Shown here: piece by piece, positions 1-12,196 of the stretch
How the letters are laid out: each line of letters starts with the position of its first letter
Numbering within the stretch: position 1 is the stretch's first letter
NCBI GenBank assembly: GCA_037957365.1
Contig: JARHVA010001472.1
Location: 3,305,501 to 3,369,500, forward strand
Length of the DNA: 64,000 nucleotides
Reading direction: 5' to 3'
From: Torreya grandis
Taxonomy: Eukaryota; Streptophyta; Pinopsida; Cupressales; Taxaceae
Translations under genes and position numbers: made by a program
The notes under the pieces: generated by a model
The model's input: the letters and a program-made list of their open reading frames with translations, nothing else
The model's database searches: none
What the model was told of the DNA's origin: nothing

Positions 1-89
1 GTGCTAATTTGTGAACTTGTTATTCACCTAGTTTTGTAAGGACCTATGATGGGATTTTGGGCAAAATTAACTCATTTCATCTTATATAT

Positions 90-450
90 TGAGCCTTATT
101 GCATCATTTATTAGTTTTATTACTTTAGTCTTATCAAGAGTCTTATTATATCATTTATTGGAGATTTATGCATCATATTAGGGATTTATGCATCATATTG
201 ACCCTTATTGCATCATATGATAGCCTAAATGCATCATATTAGAGATTTATTGCATTGTATGATAATCTTATTACATCACATGATAGCCTTTTTACATTGT
301 ATGATAGTCTTATTATATCATATTGAGCCTTATTGCATGATATGATAGCATTATTACAATATCTGATAGTCTTATTGCATCATATTAGGGATTTATGCAT
401 CATATTATAGTCTTATAGAGTGTTATTACATCATATTATAGTATTATAAT
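90..450. repeat. Degenerate ~20-bp minisatellite
   Basis: Variants of CTTATTGCATCATATGATAG and GGGATTTATGCATCATATTA follow each other at about 20-bp spacing, at least 14 times. The copies are diverged, so the array is old. No coding potential is visible. It lies just outside the palindrome block and may belong to the same element or merely flank it. Confidence 0.75.
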
Positions 451-504
451 GGAAAAAATGCTTGAATATGAGCCTTTTTGCTTGTTTGTATAATATATGC
501 CTAT

Positions 505-590
505 ATTTTAAGGAATGCATGCGTGTTATAGGAACGTGTACGCGTTCCTATAACATGTATGTTTTCCTATAACGCATACATGTTCCTTGA
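505..590. repeat. Nested palindrome block (left)
   Basis: The 30 bp at 525-554 form a near-perfect palindrome around GTACGCGTTCC, with a single mispaired position that would be explained by one CpG-to-TpG change. Flanking arms GGAATGCATGCGTGTTATAGG (511-531) and its near complement at 566-586 form an outer palindrome. CGCG and GCGT steps are unusual in this CpG-poor window. A related block in inverted orientation occurs at 24645-24860, which suggests subterminal repeats of a transposon. That role is inferred. Confidence 0.6.
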
Positions 591-742
591 ACTACAAACA
601 AAAACTCACTTTTCAACGTCTATTTTTATCCATAATCGAGATTATTGTCCCCATAGACATTCCCTACATACTCTACATACTTTCTTGATTATAGTTTTTT
701 AGACCCCATATTTGAAGTACTTTATTGGTTGCTTTTGTCAAA

Positions 743-3700
743 ATGGGCTCTGATTCACATTCAGGGAGGAGGAAGAATTTTAAGAACAAAACATCAGAGC
801 AATTAGAATAGTTTAGAGAAAAAACAAGGTACAAATGCAAGTAATTCATTCCAAATAAGGTACAAACACTAACCCTGATGAGCCAGATACCTTAAGATAA
901 TGAGGCAATTGAAAATATTCAATTAAATAATGATGAAATTCATAGTAATGAATTGAATTATGATGAAATTCATAATAATGAATTGAATTATGATGAAATT
1001 GATAATAGAAAATTATATAATGTTGGAAATTCACATTCAAAGTTTAAATTTTTTTATTATGTTGATGAAGAGCCTATGCATGATACTTTACCTACAAACA
1101 ATGAAGAAAATTTAATGAAATTAAACAATGATGAAATTAACAATGAAGAAAATTTCATGGAAACACATAATGAAGAAATAAACAATGAAAAAAATTCATG
1201 GAAACATATAATGATTTTGAAACACCCTCTGAATGGATTCCACCAATAACAACACCTCTAAAAATTGTGCATAGAAAAGATAAGTACTTAATTGAAGTTG
1301 ATGAAAATATTCTAAAACCAATGCATAACAAAATGTCTGATCACCATTCAAGAAGATTGGCTCAATAAATTGGGGATAATTTCTTTCACAGATAGGAGTA
1401 TGATAATCAAAGATGTCAATTATTTGTTTCATTGATGAAATTGCTTAAGATAAGACCTATAATTTATACATTATGAATAAGAACATCTAACATGAATAAT
1501 GAAAATGATGAAATTATTGAAAATCTACGTGATGCATATCATATTGTAGGCCTAGAATTACGCAACAAAGATTGTAATGTTGCTCGATGTATAATGACAA
1601 CTTATGCAAAAAGTGTTGAAATAGGGAAAAAATGATTGATTTTAAAAATAAGTCAAAAACTTTATATAAATAGAAAAACATTAATGAAAGCAATCGCAAG
1701 ACATGAAAGACTTAATGAACCTAATACAAAAGAGCTCTGGTCATTCCCTAGTATACTTCCACAAAAGGACAAAGCTATAATTGATGATTTGAAATAGTTA
1801 CTTGCATAATTTTGGAAAGATAATACAAGAGTTTCACCCAATGTAATAGATGGAGTGACAAGAAGAGTTAGTTATCTTAATCATTAAGTGCATCTGAAAC
1901 ATTTCTTGGATATGACTCAAACATAATTATACTCTAAGTTTTTGGAAAAACATCCACAAATTACTATTAGTCAAAGATTTTTTGAGATGGCCAAACCTTT
2001 TTATGTAAAATTAAATCACACACGCACCACTTTTTGTTGTAGGCAACATGTTGAATTTTCAATGCACTATGATGTTTTGCACCATATTCATTGTACTCTG
2101 CATACTACTAACATTTTGTAGGAGTGTGGCATAGAAGTTCTACCAAAATTAGACAAAGAATTTATTTTAAATATTTTTTGTGAAAGACCAAATGGACAAT
2201 TATTTTATAAGAAAGCATGTTTGGATGGAAATTGTAACATTTACAATGGATTACAAAAATTGAAAAAATGTATCAATGAGGAGTGTACAAGTGTAATTGG
2301 ATATTAATTACTTGGTTTGAGCAAATACAAATCTATGACTTATCAATTAAAAGATGGCAAATAATCTAAAAGGTGAGAGCTTGTTATGAAAGAGATACCT
2401 ATTTTAGAATCTATGGTCGAATTCATGGAGAAATTTATTTATGAGTATGCAAGTCACACACATAGAGCTAAGTGGTTGGATGAACATTTGAAGATAAAGA
2501 AGGACACATTCCCACATGATTATATTATTTCAATAGTTGACTTTGTAGAAATTACACATTCAAAACATAAATGGAAGTTCAATCACATTATTACAACTCA
2601 CCACAGATTGCCATATTCATGCATATAACATTCATAAATGAACCTGATAGTATAGAGGAAAATTGAAAAATATTAAGGAAGTACCATTTCTATATCAGTG
2701 ATGATCGATCGCATTGTATAGAGTATGTGCAAGATTATTTTGATAAGTTCTATGGAAAGTTGACTTATAGGAACATTAATTTTTTAAATGGCATTACATT
2801 TGGTCAGACAATTGCACATCATAATTAAAGAATGCATATATATTTTATTGGTTGAGCAGGATGCACATTGCCACTAATGTATAACATATTTAGAGTTTCA
2901 CTAAGGCTGGTCATGAAAAAGGGAAGCATGATGGTGTTGGAGCATGTATAAAAAGAGCCATTACAAGGGAGGAGTTAAAATATGCAAATGTTACTAATTT
3001 GATTGATGTAAAAACTAAGGTTGACTGGTGTAATGAGAACATATGTCATGGTGGTCAAGCAAATTATACTATTCATAGACATTTTTGGTTAATGGAGGTA
3101 AAAAACTTAGCAAACTATGAGGATTGTATGACTCTAATAGGTTCAAGTGAGCTCCACTCATTTCGTAGCTCAAATGCAGGTTCTTTGACTATTCATATGC
3201 AACACTTGGCATGATTTTGTTTTACATGCATGGACTTTATTTGGAATGAGTGTGAGTCACAAGAGTGGGTGGATGATTGGACTTCTAAACCTCTAATTCC
3301 AATTAACACATATCAGGTTCCACTAGCATTGCAACTACTGACATGACATCCTCACATGACTTTGACCAATATCTGATCTAGTAGAACCAAGTAGAAGATT
3401 AATCTTTATGTACTATTTATTCTCATAATCTATCTTCATAATGTCATTAAAAATTGTTTTTTTATGTTGCATGCCATGTTTTTACAGTTATTGTAGATGA
3501 GGATAATGAAGAGGGAATAGATTACTCCTTATGTCAGTGTGTAGATGGAAAGAAAAAATTAACTTCCCCAGTTGTAGATGGAGAAAACATTAATTATCCC
3601 ACTGGGTCTGTGGTAGTCACTGGAACTTAGCTTCAATGATATCATATAAAAAATTCAAATATATGGTTGTTTGAAGACTTTAAAACTCACAAGGAGATTC

Positions 3701-3870
3701 TACACTATTCAAATTTGGTTCTTGCAATGAATATTCAATTGTAAAATATCATGGGAGGCCAAGAAACAAGAATCTATGGAAAGTTCATGAGTCAGACCAT
3801 GAAACTATTCTTGATACTATCAAGATTAGAGTAGATCCAAGTGGTTCATTACATTGAAATGGATAGGTAT
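743..3870 (+). pseudogene. Decayed transposase-like gene (unclassified DDE-type)
   Basis: The unit begins at an ATG at 743 (protein starts MGSDSHSGRRKNF) and can be followed in successive frames to about 3870. It has many stops, mostly TAG or TAA where Gln would fit, and frameshifts near 1200 and 2630. An N-terminal Asn/Glu-rich stretch (about 900-1230) is followed by a region with FLEKHPQITISQRFFEMAKP and a Cys-containing CCRQHVEF segment (about 1940-2060). A Cys cluster follows (CLDGNCN..KKCINEEC, about 2218-2290), then a VDF motif near 2540, WSDNC near 2800, and KHDGVGACIKRA near 2927. This order resembles RNase-H-fold transposase-like proteins that I know only as uncharacterised families, so the catalytic assignment is inference. 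Downstream coding (3490-3860) follows a pyrimidine-rich 3' splice site ending ACAG at about 3488. A GTATGTTGAC donor sits near 3867 and an acceptor TTTTATAG near 3978, so the gene probably had introns. It is clearly non-functional. Confidence 0.6.
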
Positions 3871-4137
3871 GTTGACTTGTAAAATGTAGATGTAATCAAT
3901 TTTACCAAATGTTTTTGATTTTGTAGGTAGTACGTGCATAAATTTCATCTTTAGTTACTTAATAACATTTTTTTATAGGTTAGTGGTGCCAAATCAGCTT
4001 CCACCTTCATGCGGTTGGCATCATTACTAAATAATTTCATATTATTGAAGCTAAGATAAGCTTACTAAAAGTACTTGGTGTTTCCACACTCTTGAACAAT
4101 TGCTCATGACAAGTTTATTTCTCCTTATAGCCATCCA

Positions 4138-5932
4138 AACACATTTTTTGTCAGTGTTTCCGTGCTCCATAATAGTAGTGAAAATGCACTTGTGGGTGGA
4201 AGTGGGTATCACAATTGTTAGAACATGTGTAATTTACATATATAGACATGTTCAAGTGGTGAATTTTCAGTCTTAGAGGCAAAGTTGCTAGTTGGAGGTC
4301 AAGAAGTTGTCTCTCTATTGCTAAAAATTTGCATTTTAGGACCCTTTACTACAACTTCTACCATAGATTGATATTAGAGGTGCTTCAAAATAGATTTAGG
4401 GTACAATTAGAGGACTTTATCATACACATGAGGGATCTTACGGTTCCTCCATATGACTTATAGTTTTGGTTTTATGCATGCCTGAAGTTAGGCTAAAAAT
4501 TATCATCTTTCTTGTATTGGGAAGGGCATTCTTAAGCCCAGAATGGGTGGTGAGTTTGTTTTCTAGGCCAGATGGGAGGCCAAGAACCTGGTCCTAGACA
4601 TTATTCACCCATTTAGACATATTATAAATGCCATTTTTCATCCAAAAAGCACCAAAATTTGAGTTCTTGGATCGTAGCTTCAACTTTGACAATATTTGTT
4701 GTGTCTCCGTACTCCAAAATAGTCATGAAAATGTGCTTGTGGGTGGAAGTGGGTGTCACGATTGTTGGAAAATGTGTAATTTTTCCATATATAAGTGCTC
4801 AAAGTGGTGTATTTGTACCTACTGATCCCGAAGGAAAAGTTTTTAGTTGGAGGTCAAGAAGTTGTCTCTTCACTGTCAAAAAGTTGCATTTTAGGACCCT
4901 TTACTGCAACTTCTACCATGCATGGCTCTTAGAGGTGCTTTAGAATAGATTTAGGGTATAATTAGAGGAATTTACTATGCACACAAGGGATCTTATGGTT
5001 CATCTATACAACTTACAATTTTGGTTTTATGTATGCCTGAAGCTAGGCTAAAAATTAACATCTTTCTTGTATTGAGAAGGGCATTCTTGAGCCTGGAATG
5101 GGTGGTGGGTTTATTTTATGGGCCATATGAGAGGTTAAGAACCTATTCTTGGACATTATTCATCCCTTTAGACATGTGGGCAATGCCAATTTTCATCCAA
5201 CAAGCATTGAAAATTGAGTTCTTGGATTGTAGCTTCAACTTTGACAACATTTGTTGTAAGTGTTTCCGTACTCTAAAATAGTAGTGAAAATGCACTTGCA
5301 GGGGGAAGTGGGTGTCACAGTTATTGAAACACATGTAATTTATCTATATAGATATGTTCAAAGTGGTGTATTTTCACTTTCTAGTCCTAAAGGCAAATTT
5401 TCTAGTTAGAGGTCAAGAAGTTGTCTCTTCACTGTCAAAAAGTTGCATTGTACGACCCTTTAGTGTAACTTCTACCACACATTGCTCTTACAAGTGATTC
5501 AGACTAGATTCAAGGTGAAATTAGAGGACTTCCACACACACATAAGGGATCTTATGGTTCCCTCATATGACTTAAAATTTTATTTTTATGCATGCTTGAA
5601 GTTAGGCTAAAAATCAGCGTCTTTCTTGTATTGGGAAGGGTGTTCTTGAGCCTAGAATGGGTGGTGAGTTTGTCATCTGAGCCAGATGGGAGGTCAAGAA
5701 CTTGGTCTTAGATGTTATTCACCCATTTGTATGTGTTTTTAGTTCCATTTTTCAGCTAATAAGCACCAGTTCTCAGACCGTAGCTTCAACTTTGACAACA
5801 TTTGTTGCCAGTGTTTCTGTGCTCTAGAACAGTAGTTAAAATGCACTTGCGAGTGGAAGTGGGTTTCAAGGTTGTTGGAACATGTATAATTTTCCTCTAT
5901 GTGTGTGTGTGTGTGTGTGTGTATAATTTTCC

Positions 5933-6008
<76 letters not shown>

Positions 6009-6083
6009 CGCGTGCGTGCGTGCGTGCTCAAAGTGGTGGATTTTCACCTACAAGTCTTGGAGGAAAAGTTGCTAATTGGAGCT
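4138..6083. repeat. Tandem array of ~550-bp units, about 3.6 copies
   Basis: The anchor TGAAAATGCACTTG recurs at 4179, 4726, 5285 and 5836, giving periods of 547, 559 and 551 bp. Each unit carries the same landmarks in order: GTGTTTCCGT, the anchor, TTCAAAGTGG, GGTCAAGAAGTTGTCTC, GGGATCTTATGGTT and CTTGGATCGTAGCTTCAAC. Short open frames inside it are not conserved between units, so I treat it as non-coding satellite-like DNA. The array starts abruptly near 4138 and stops inside a fourth unit near 6083. Confidence 0.85.
5901..6027. repeat. TG/CG/TGCG compound microsatellite
   Basis: Two (GT)n tracts (5901-5922 and 5938-6000) are separated by a duplicated ATAATTTTCCTCTAT spacer. They run into (CG)6 at 6001-6012 and then TGCG repeats to 6027. 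The tract sits at the TATATAGACATG position of the 550-bp unit, so it expanded inside one unit only. Alternating purine-pyrimidine DNA of this kind can adopt Z-form. Confidence 0.95.
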
Positions 6084-7149
6084 AGATGATATTATGACAA
6101 AACTTTTGGTGAGGATCAGAAAGATAGATCAATTATGCCAATCCACCGAAATTGTACCCAAAAACCCTCTTTGCACACAACATATAAATTTAACATACTA
6201 CAATGACAATTATGATAACTAAATGTATAGCTTCCCTAATTCAAGTGTTGAAGGATGGTTTGGAGGTTGGGCAAGTCTACGAGAGGAGATATGGCCAAAC
6301 AATAGACCTAAAGAAGCCTAAAACCCTAGTGGGATAAGTTTATAATAGAGTGTAGTTGTTAGGCCTAGTCTTTGAATCCAACAAGGGGAAATAAGTGGAT
6401 AACTTGTAAGAGTGGATGTCTAAGCTTATGAAAACTATTGTTTAATATTGAAATAAGTATTATATGTGTGAAAGTCAAGAGTGAGAAATAAGGTCATAGG
6501 GAAAAAATAATATTTAAAAACATGAATTAGGTCTACTAGGCCTTATATTCCTACTTGGACAAAAGTGGTAAATAGGTACAAGGAAGACTTGGGGCCTTCA
6601 ATGAAGGTTGGTTGGCATATTTGAGGATACGGTAGGAGGTTAGAATCTATTATAATTGACTCTAAGTGTATATAGATAAGCATCAAGTCATCAAGTACAC
6701 TGACACCAGTTGGAATGATGATTTGTAGACTTCTCAATTATTTTCATCATAAACCAAGGCAAAAGAGGATGATGACTCATTTGTGAAATTTGACCAAGCA
6801 GACATGTGTCACTAACTATTGCCAAACTGGGACTATAGGCCAAAATATGCTAGATCTAATCACAAAATTTGGTGGAGAGGCTCATTATGACCTACTCTAC
6901 CCATTAAATATATTTTTATAGATTTTTGACAATGGAAACTATTCACTATTTTAGTACACTCAACCCTATGTCAAATCATGGTCAACATTAGATCTAGCTT
7001 TGTAGAAATTGGTCAGTTTGGGGCATCTACAGGTTGAGTCAAAGCACAAAATTTGGTAAAAATGGTATCCATGACATAATAAAATATCCCATTCCATCCT
7101 TAATCTCTTATAAAATTTGAAAGTGCCTACTAATTTGACATAGTCCTCT
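6084..7149. other. Non-coding spacer between array and gypsy element
   Basis: No open frame of note, no recognisable repeat and no RNA gene. This sequence continues on the far side of the gypsy insertion at 19412, because the 5-bp target duplication CCTCT ends it at 7145-7149. Confidence 0.6.
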
Positions 7150-8431
7150 TGTTTCTACTCGTTTTTGCTTATTACGTTCAGAGGAAGGAAGAAACTAAGG
7201 TTAAATGGTCAGGGGTTTATACGTTACCCAGATTAAGTTGTGCACTGTATCCAGACATTGTAGGAGCTCCTCTTTGGCTATGGAGGATGACACCTATAGA
7301 TAAGAAAGAAACTCAAACAAAGAGAGTGTTAGAGATGGATATGGTGGACTGCCAAGCAATATGCTTGATCCCAGAAGCGTAGAAAATTCCTTGGGAGATG
7401 ACAGTCCACTATTTGATAAAAAGATTATCGTATAAAGAAAAATAATGAAAGACTAAGAAAGAGAAAGTAGACAACTTGTACCTATTCTCTACAATCAGTC
7501 TGTCACAGTCATCGACGTCGATAGTCCTACCGACATCAGTTGATAAATATGCCGATGTCAGTTATGTTACCGGTGTCGGTAGGGGTAATGGGCCTTGGAC
7601 AGGTTTCAGGGTTATGTCTGTGGTTGACAGAGGAGTCTGGGAGGAGTCTGGGTCTGTGCAGGGTTGCAAGATAGTGAATAAGCTCTGAGAGGGGGCAAAG
7701 ACAAAGGGTTGATATGCAAATGGATAAGAATAGGAGGAAGGCTTTTCAGCCTTTCCAAGAAGAAAGTCAGGTTGGGTTGATTTTATTTAGAAATAGTAAA
7801 TAGAAACTAATTACTAATGTATTATAAACACTAAAATGGAGACAAAAGAATACTTAGCTCTGATTGATGAAGAACCAAGGGTGTTAGAATGTGTATCCCT
7901 ATTGTGGCTAATGTCGAGGTCCCTATGCAATGTTCCAATCCAGTCTGGAGTCACTTGTGTAGAGTTTGTAACCAGGTGAGCGTTAGTTGAAGTGCCATCG
8001 ATGTCTCAGAGTCTGAGAGGAAGAATTCAAGAGAGAGAGAGAGTCAAGATTCAGGATCAAGGTTAGAACTTAGTTTAAGAAACTGATGTCGACAATCTTG
8101 CTGGCATCAACTGACAGTTGACCAACATCGGGGCCAGAGAATGGGTAAAAGGGCTTTTTTTATCCCTTTGCCCATTTCTCCATCCACCATGTGCATTTGC
8201 CATTGGAGAACGGTTAAAGGATAGGTTCATTAAGCACGAGAGTTAGTTAGGAGGTTGGAATAGGTCTTAGGTGACTCATAGGGTAAGAAATGGTCTAAGG
8301 GTGAGGTGTCCAAGGTGAGGTTTCTAGGGTGATGTCATTAATTTAAAAAAAGTATTTTATTTTAAATTAATGAAGTGTGTAAGTGTTTAGAAGTGGACCA
8401 AGGGGGTGTCGACACAATATTGGTGTCTACA
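7150..8431 (-). repeat. 3' LTR of the gypsy element
   Basis: 1282 bp, beginning TGTTTCTACTC and ending TTGGTGTCTACA on the plus strand, matched over its whole length by 18129-19411. It contains two clusters of ACCGACRTCGGT-like motifs (7511-7581 and 8085-8135) and a CTCTCTCTCTTG-type purine tract near 8030. Confidence 0.95.
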
Positions 8432-8447
8432 TTTGCCCCCTTTTGTC
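8432..8447 (-). other. Polypurine tract of the gypsy element
   Basis: On the minus strand the sequence reads GACAAAAGGGGGCAAA directly before the TG of the 3' LTR, as expected for a plus-strand primer. The same purine run occurs again at 10825-10840, next to the internal partial LTR, because that area is duplicated. Confidence 0.85.
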
Positions 8448-9384
8448 TTGTTGGTTGTTCTGACGAACTGCAAGACAAAAATAGGAGTAAGTTACCCCAA
8501 GTATGAGATGAGGTATTCCCCCTCAAAGCAGGAATCGAGGGAAGGTAACCTGATATCGGGTGCCGATTTGATAGGCAGTGGATGAGTATGGTGAATTTGG
8601 AGTGTGAACGCTGTAATAGTTGAGATTATGCGTATACCACTTCACGTGATAGTCAGGTCAAATTGTCACAGGCAAGGTCGAGGAGTGCTAAAATCAAAGT
8701 AACCAATCCCCAGCTTTTAGTCATAGCTGATTGGGTTAATCGATCAAAGCTGTAGCTCTAATGGTCGTCATGTTCCAAGTATCTTGGTCTTAGGAAGTGC
8801 TCCTAAAAAACACAAAAATGTCACAAGTAGTGGGGATCAACTTGGGTGTGATCTGATACTTATGAGGGTCGTAATGTGGGGTGCGTATAATTTGCTAACT
8901 ATTCATGAGGTAGCATATGCAATAAAAACAACTACGGCAAAGTTGTCTCGAAAGTGGTCATGATCTGAGGAGATAGTCATGATCTCCAAGGTCGATGGTC
9001 GAGTTGGGTTGAGATATAAGTGATCTCAAGTGTTTGTTTGTTTGGTCAGGGAGATGTACATGATCTCCAATGTGCCCCATGAGAAGTCCAAGGTGACTTC
9101 TACAGTGTTAGGGTTGGTTGTGTGGTCATGATTTTGGACTAGGTTGTTTGGTCATGGTCAAAGGTTAAATGGTTGGTCCATCAAGTAGATGAATGAACAA
9201 ATGGCCGATGTCATTAGGGAGATGAACGAGTGAATGGATGCCCGAGCTAACCTCAAAAGACTCCTATGTCAACTGAGTGCTGCCTACATAGCCCCTGTTT
9301 TAAGGGCCTCAGGCCGATGTAGTTCTCCCAAAAGGGAAGAAGAGTCAAAGAGGTTGTTTGTTGGTTGGTCAGGTTAGGGTTATT

Positions 9385-9640
9385 AGCATTTCCCATATGT
9401 GTGATGGTACATGCTTGAAATGATGAGTGTATGATGATGTTACAACCTTTTCCATATTATGTGATGGTGTATTCTGTAACATTGGTTATGTGGTTTTTCA
9501 TCCCTAATAATTTTCCATATTAGTGATGGATGTATGCTAAAAATGAAATGAGATTATTTATGCTTCAGCACATTTCCATATTAGTGATGGTATATGCTTA
9601 ACATAAATTGTGTTTAGTTGTTAGTTTCCATGTGTATTGT
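9385..9640. repeat. Diverged ~65-bp modules with TTTCCATATTAGTGATGG core
   Basis: The core, close to TTTCCATATTAGTGATGGTATATGCT, appears five times between 9385 and 9640 at roughly 60-70-bp spacing. The duplicated copy carries the same set at 11787-12040. They lie in the subterminal non-coding part of the gypsy element. Function unknown. Confidence 0.7.
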
Positions 9641-12196
9641 TTTCCATAGGAACTAATGTGAATGGTCTATGATAATTTATATAACACAAATTTGTATTTG
9701 CATTAAATAAATCATGATGTCATGTTAGTGGTTTGAGGAAATATGTTTTGGTTGTGATATGATATTATTGGCATGTGACAAAGTTGTGTAAGAAGTGAAA
9801 GGCGTGTTGCTCATTCATTGTCGTATAAAGAAAAATAATGAAAGACTAAGAAAGAGAAAGTAGACAATGCGTAACTGTTCTCTGCAATCAGTCTATCACA
9901 GTCACCGGCGTCGGTAGTTTTGCCGACATCGATTGATAAATATGCTGATGTCGGTTATGTTACCAGTGTCGGTAGGGGCAATGGGCCTTGGATGGGTTTC
10001 AGGTTTATGTCTGTGGTCGACAGAGGAGTCTGGGAGGAGTCTGGGTCTGTGCAGGGTTATAAGACAGTGAATAAGCTCTGAGAGGGGGCAAAGGCAAAGG
10101 GTTGATATGCAAATGGATAAGAATAGGAGGAAGGCTTTTCAGCCTTTCCATGATGAAAGTCAGGTTGGGTTGATTGTATTTAGAAATAGTAAATAGAAAC
10201 TAATTACTAATGTATTCTAAACGCTGAAATGGAGATAGAAGAATACTTAGCTCTGATTGATGAAGAACCAAGGGTGTTAGAACACATATCCCTATTGTGG
10301 CTAATGTCGAGGTCCTTGTGCAATGTTCCAATCCTGTCTAGAGTCACTTATGCAGAGTCTGTAACCAGGTGAGCATTAGTCGAAGTGCCATCGATGTCTC
10401 AGAGTTTGAGAGGAATAATTTGGGAGAGAGAGAGAGTCGAGATTTGGGATCAAGGTTAGAACTCAGTTTAAGAAATTGATGTCGGTGATCCTGCCAGTGT
10501 CGACTGACAGTTGATCGACGTCAGTGGCCAGAAAATGGGTAAAAGGGATTTTTTTAGCCCTTTACCCGTTTCTCCATCTGCCATGTGCATTTGTAGTTGG
10601 AGAACGGTCAAAGGATGGGTTTATTAAGCACGAGAGTTAGTTAAGAGGTTGGAATAGGTCTTGGGTGACTCATAGGGTAAGAAATGGTCTAAGGGCGAGG
10701 TGTCCAAGGTGAGGTGTCTAGGGTGATGTCATTAATTTAAAATAAGTATTTTATTTTAAATTAATAAAGTGTCTAAGTGTTTAGAAGTGGACCAAGGGGG
10801 GTCGACACAATATTGGTGTCTACATTTGCCCCTTTTGTCTTGTTGGTTGTTTTGACGAATTGTAAGACAAAAATAGGAGTAAGTTGCCCCAAGTATGAGA
10901 TGAGGTATTCCTCCTCAAAGCGAGAGTCGAGGGAAGGTAACCTGATATCGGGTGCTGATTTGATAGGCAGTGGATGAGTATGGTGAAGTTGGAGTGTGAA
11001 CACTGCAATAGTTGAGATTGTGCGTATACCACTTCACGTGATAGTCAGGTCAAATTGTTGCAGGCAAGGTCGAGGAGTGCTAAAATTAAAGTAACCAATC
11101 CCCAGCTTTTAGTCGTAGCTGATTGGGTTAATCGATCAAAGTTGTAGCTCCAATGGTCATCATGTTCCAAGTATCCTGGTCTTAGGAAGTGCTCTTAGAA
11201 AATACGAAAATGTCACAAGTAGTGGGGATCAACTTGGGCACAATCTAATACTTTTGAGGTTCGTAATGTGGGGTGCGTACAATTTGCTACCTATTCGTGA
11301 GGTAGCATATGCAATAAAAACAACTACAGCAAAGTTGTCTCAAAAGTGGTCATGGTCTGAGGAGATAGTCGTGATCTCCAAGGTCGATGGTCGAGTTAGG
11401 TTGAGATATAAGTGATCTCAAGTGTTTGTTTGTTTGGTCAGGGAGATGTACATGATCTCTAATGTGCCCCATGAGAAGTCCAAGGTGACTTTTACAGTGT
11501 TAGGGCTGGTTGTGTGGTCATGATTTTGGGCTAGGTTGTTTGGTCATTGTCAAAGGTTAAATGGTTGGTCCATCAAGTAGATGAACGAACAAATGGCTGA
11601 TGTCATTAGGGAGACGAACGGGTGAATGGATGTGCAAGCTAACCTCAAAAGACTCCGTGTCATCTGAGTGCTACCTACATAGCCCCTTTTTGAAGGGCCT
11701 TAGGCCAATGCAGTTCTCCCCAAAAGGGAGAAAGAGTCAAAAAGGTTGATAGGTTAGTTTAGTCAGGTTAGGGTTGTTAGCATTTCCCATATGTGTGATG
11801 GTACATGCTTGATATGACGAGTGTATGATGATGTTGCAGCCTTTTCCATATTATATGATGGTGTATTCTGTAACATTGGTGATGTGGTTTTTCATCTTTA
11901 GCAATTTTCCATATTTGTGATGGTGTATGCTAAAAATGAAATGAGTATATTTATGCTTCAGCAAGTTTTCATATTGGTGATGGTATGTGCTTGACATAAA
12001 TTGAGTTTGGTTGTTAGTTTCCATGTGTATTGTTTTCCATAGAAATTAATGTGAATGGGCTATGATAATTTATATAACACAAATTGATATTTGCATTAAA
12101 TAAATCATGATGTTATGATAGTGGTTACAAAAAGGTTGGGTTGGTTGTATGTGACGAAGATGTGTAAGAAGTGAAAGGCGTATCGCTCTTTCATTG

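Larger units (their letters stand above)
7428..12196. repeat. 2.4-kb tandem duplication including a truncated LTR
   Basis: 7428-9820 (most of the 3' LTR plus adjoining internal DNA) is repeated as 9821-12196. The second unit therefore contains a 1004-bp partial LTR (9821-10824) that lacks the first 278 bp, followed by a second copy of the polypurine tract and subterminal region. The offset is 2393 bp at both ends of the LTR part. At the join, CATTG|TCGTATAAAG shares ATTG with the LTR version at 18402-18415, so a short-homology join is likely. Confidence 0.92.

Noticed and set aside
5802..6089. Open frame with a long Cys-Val repeat
   Set aside because: It is only the translation of the TG/CG microsatellite and is not shared by the other 550-bp units.
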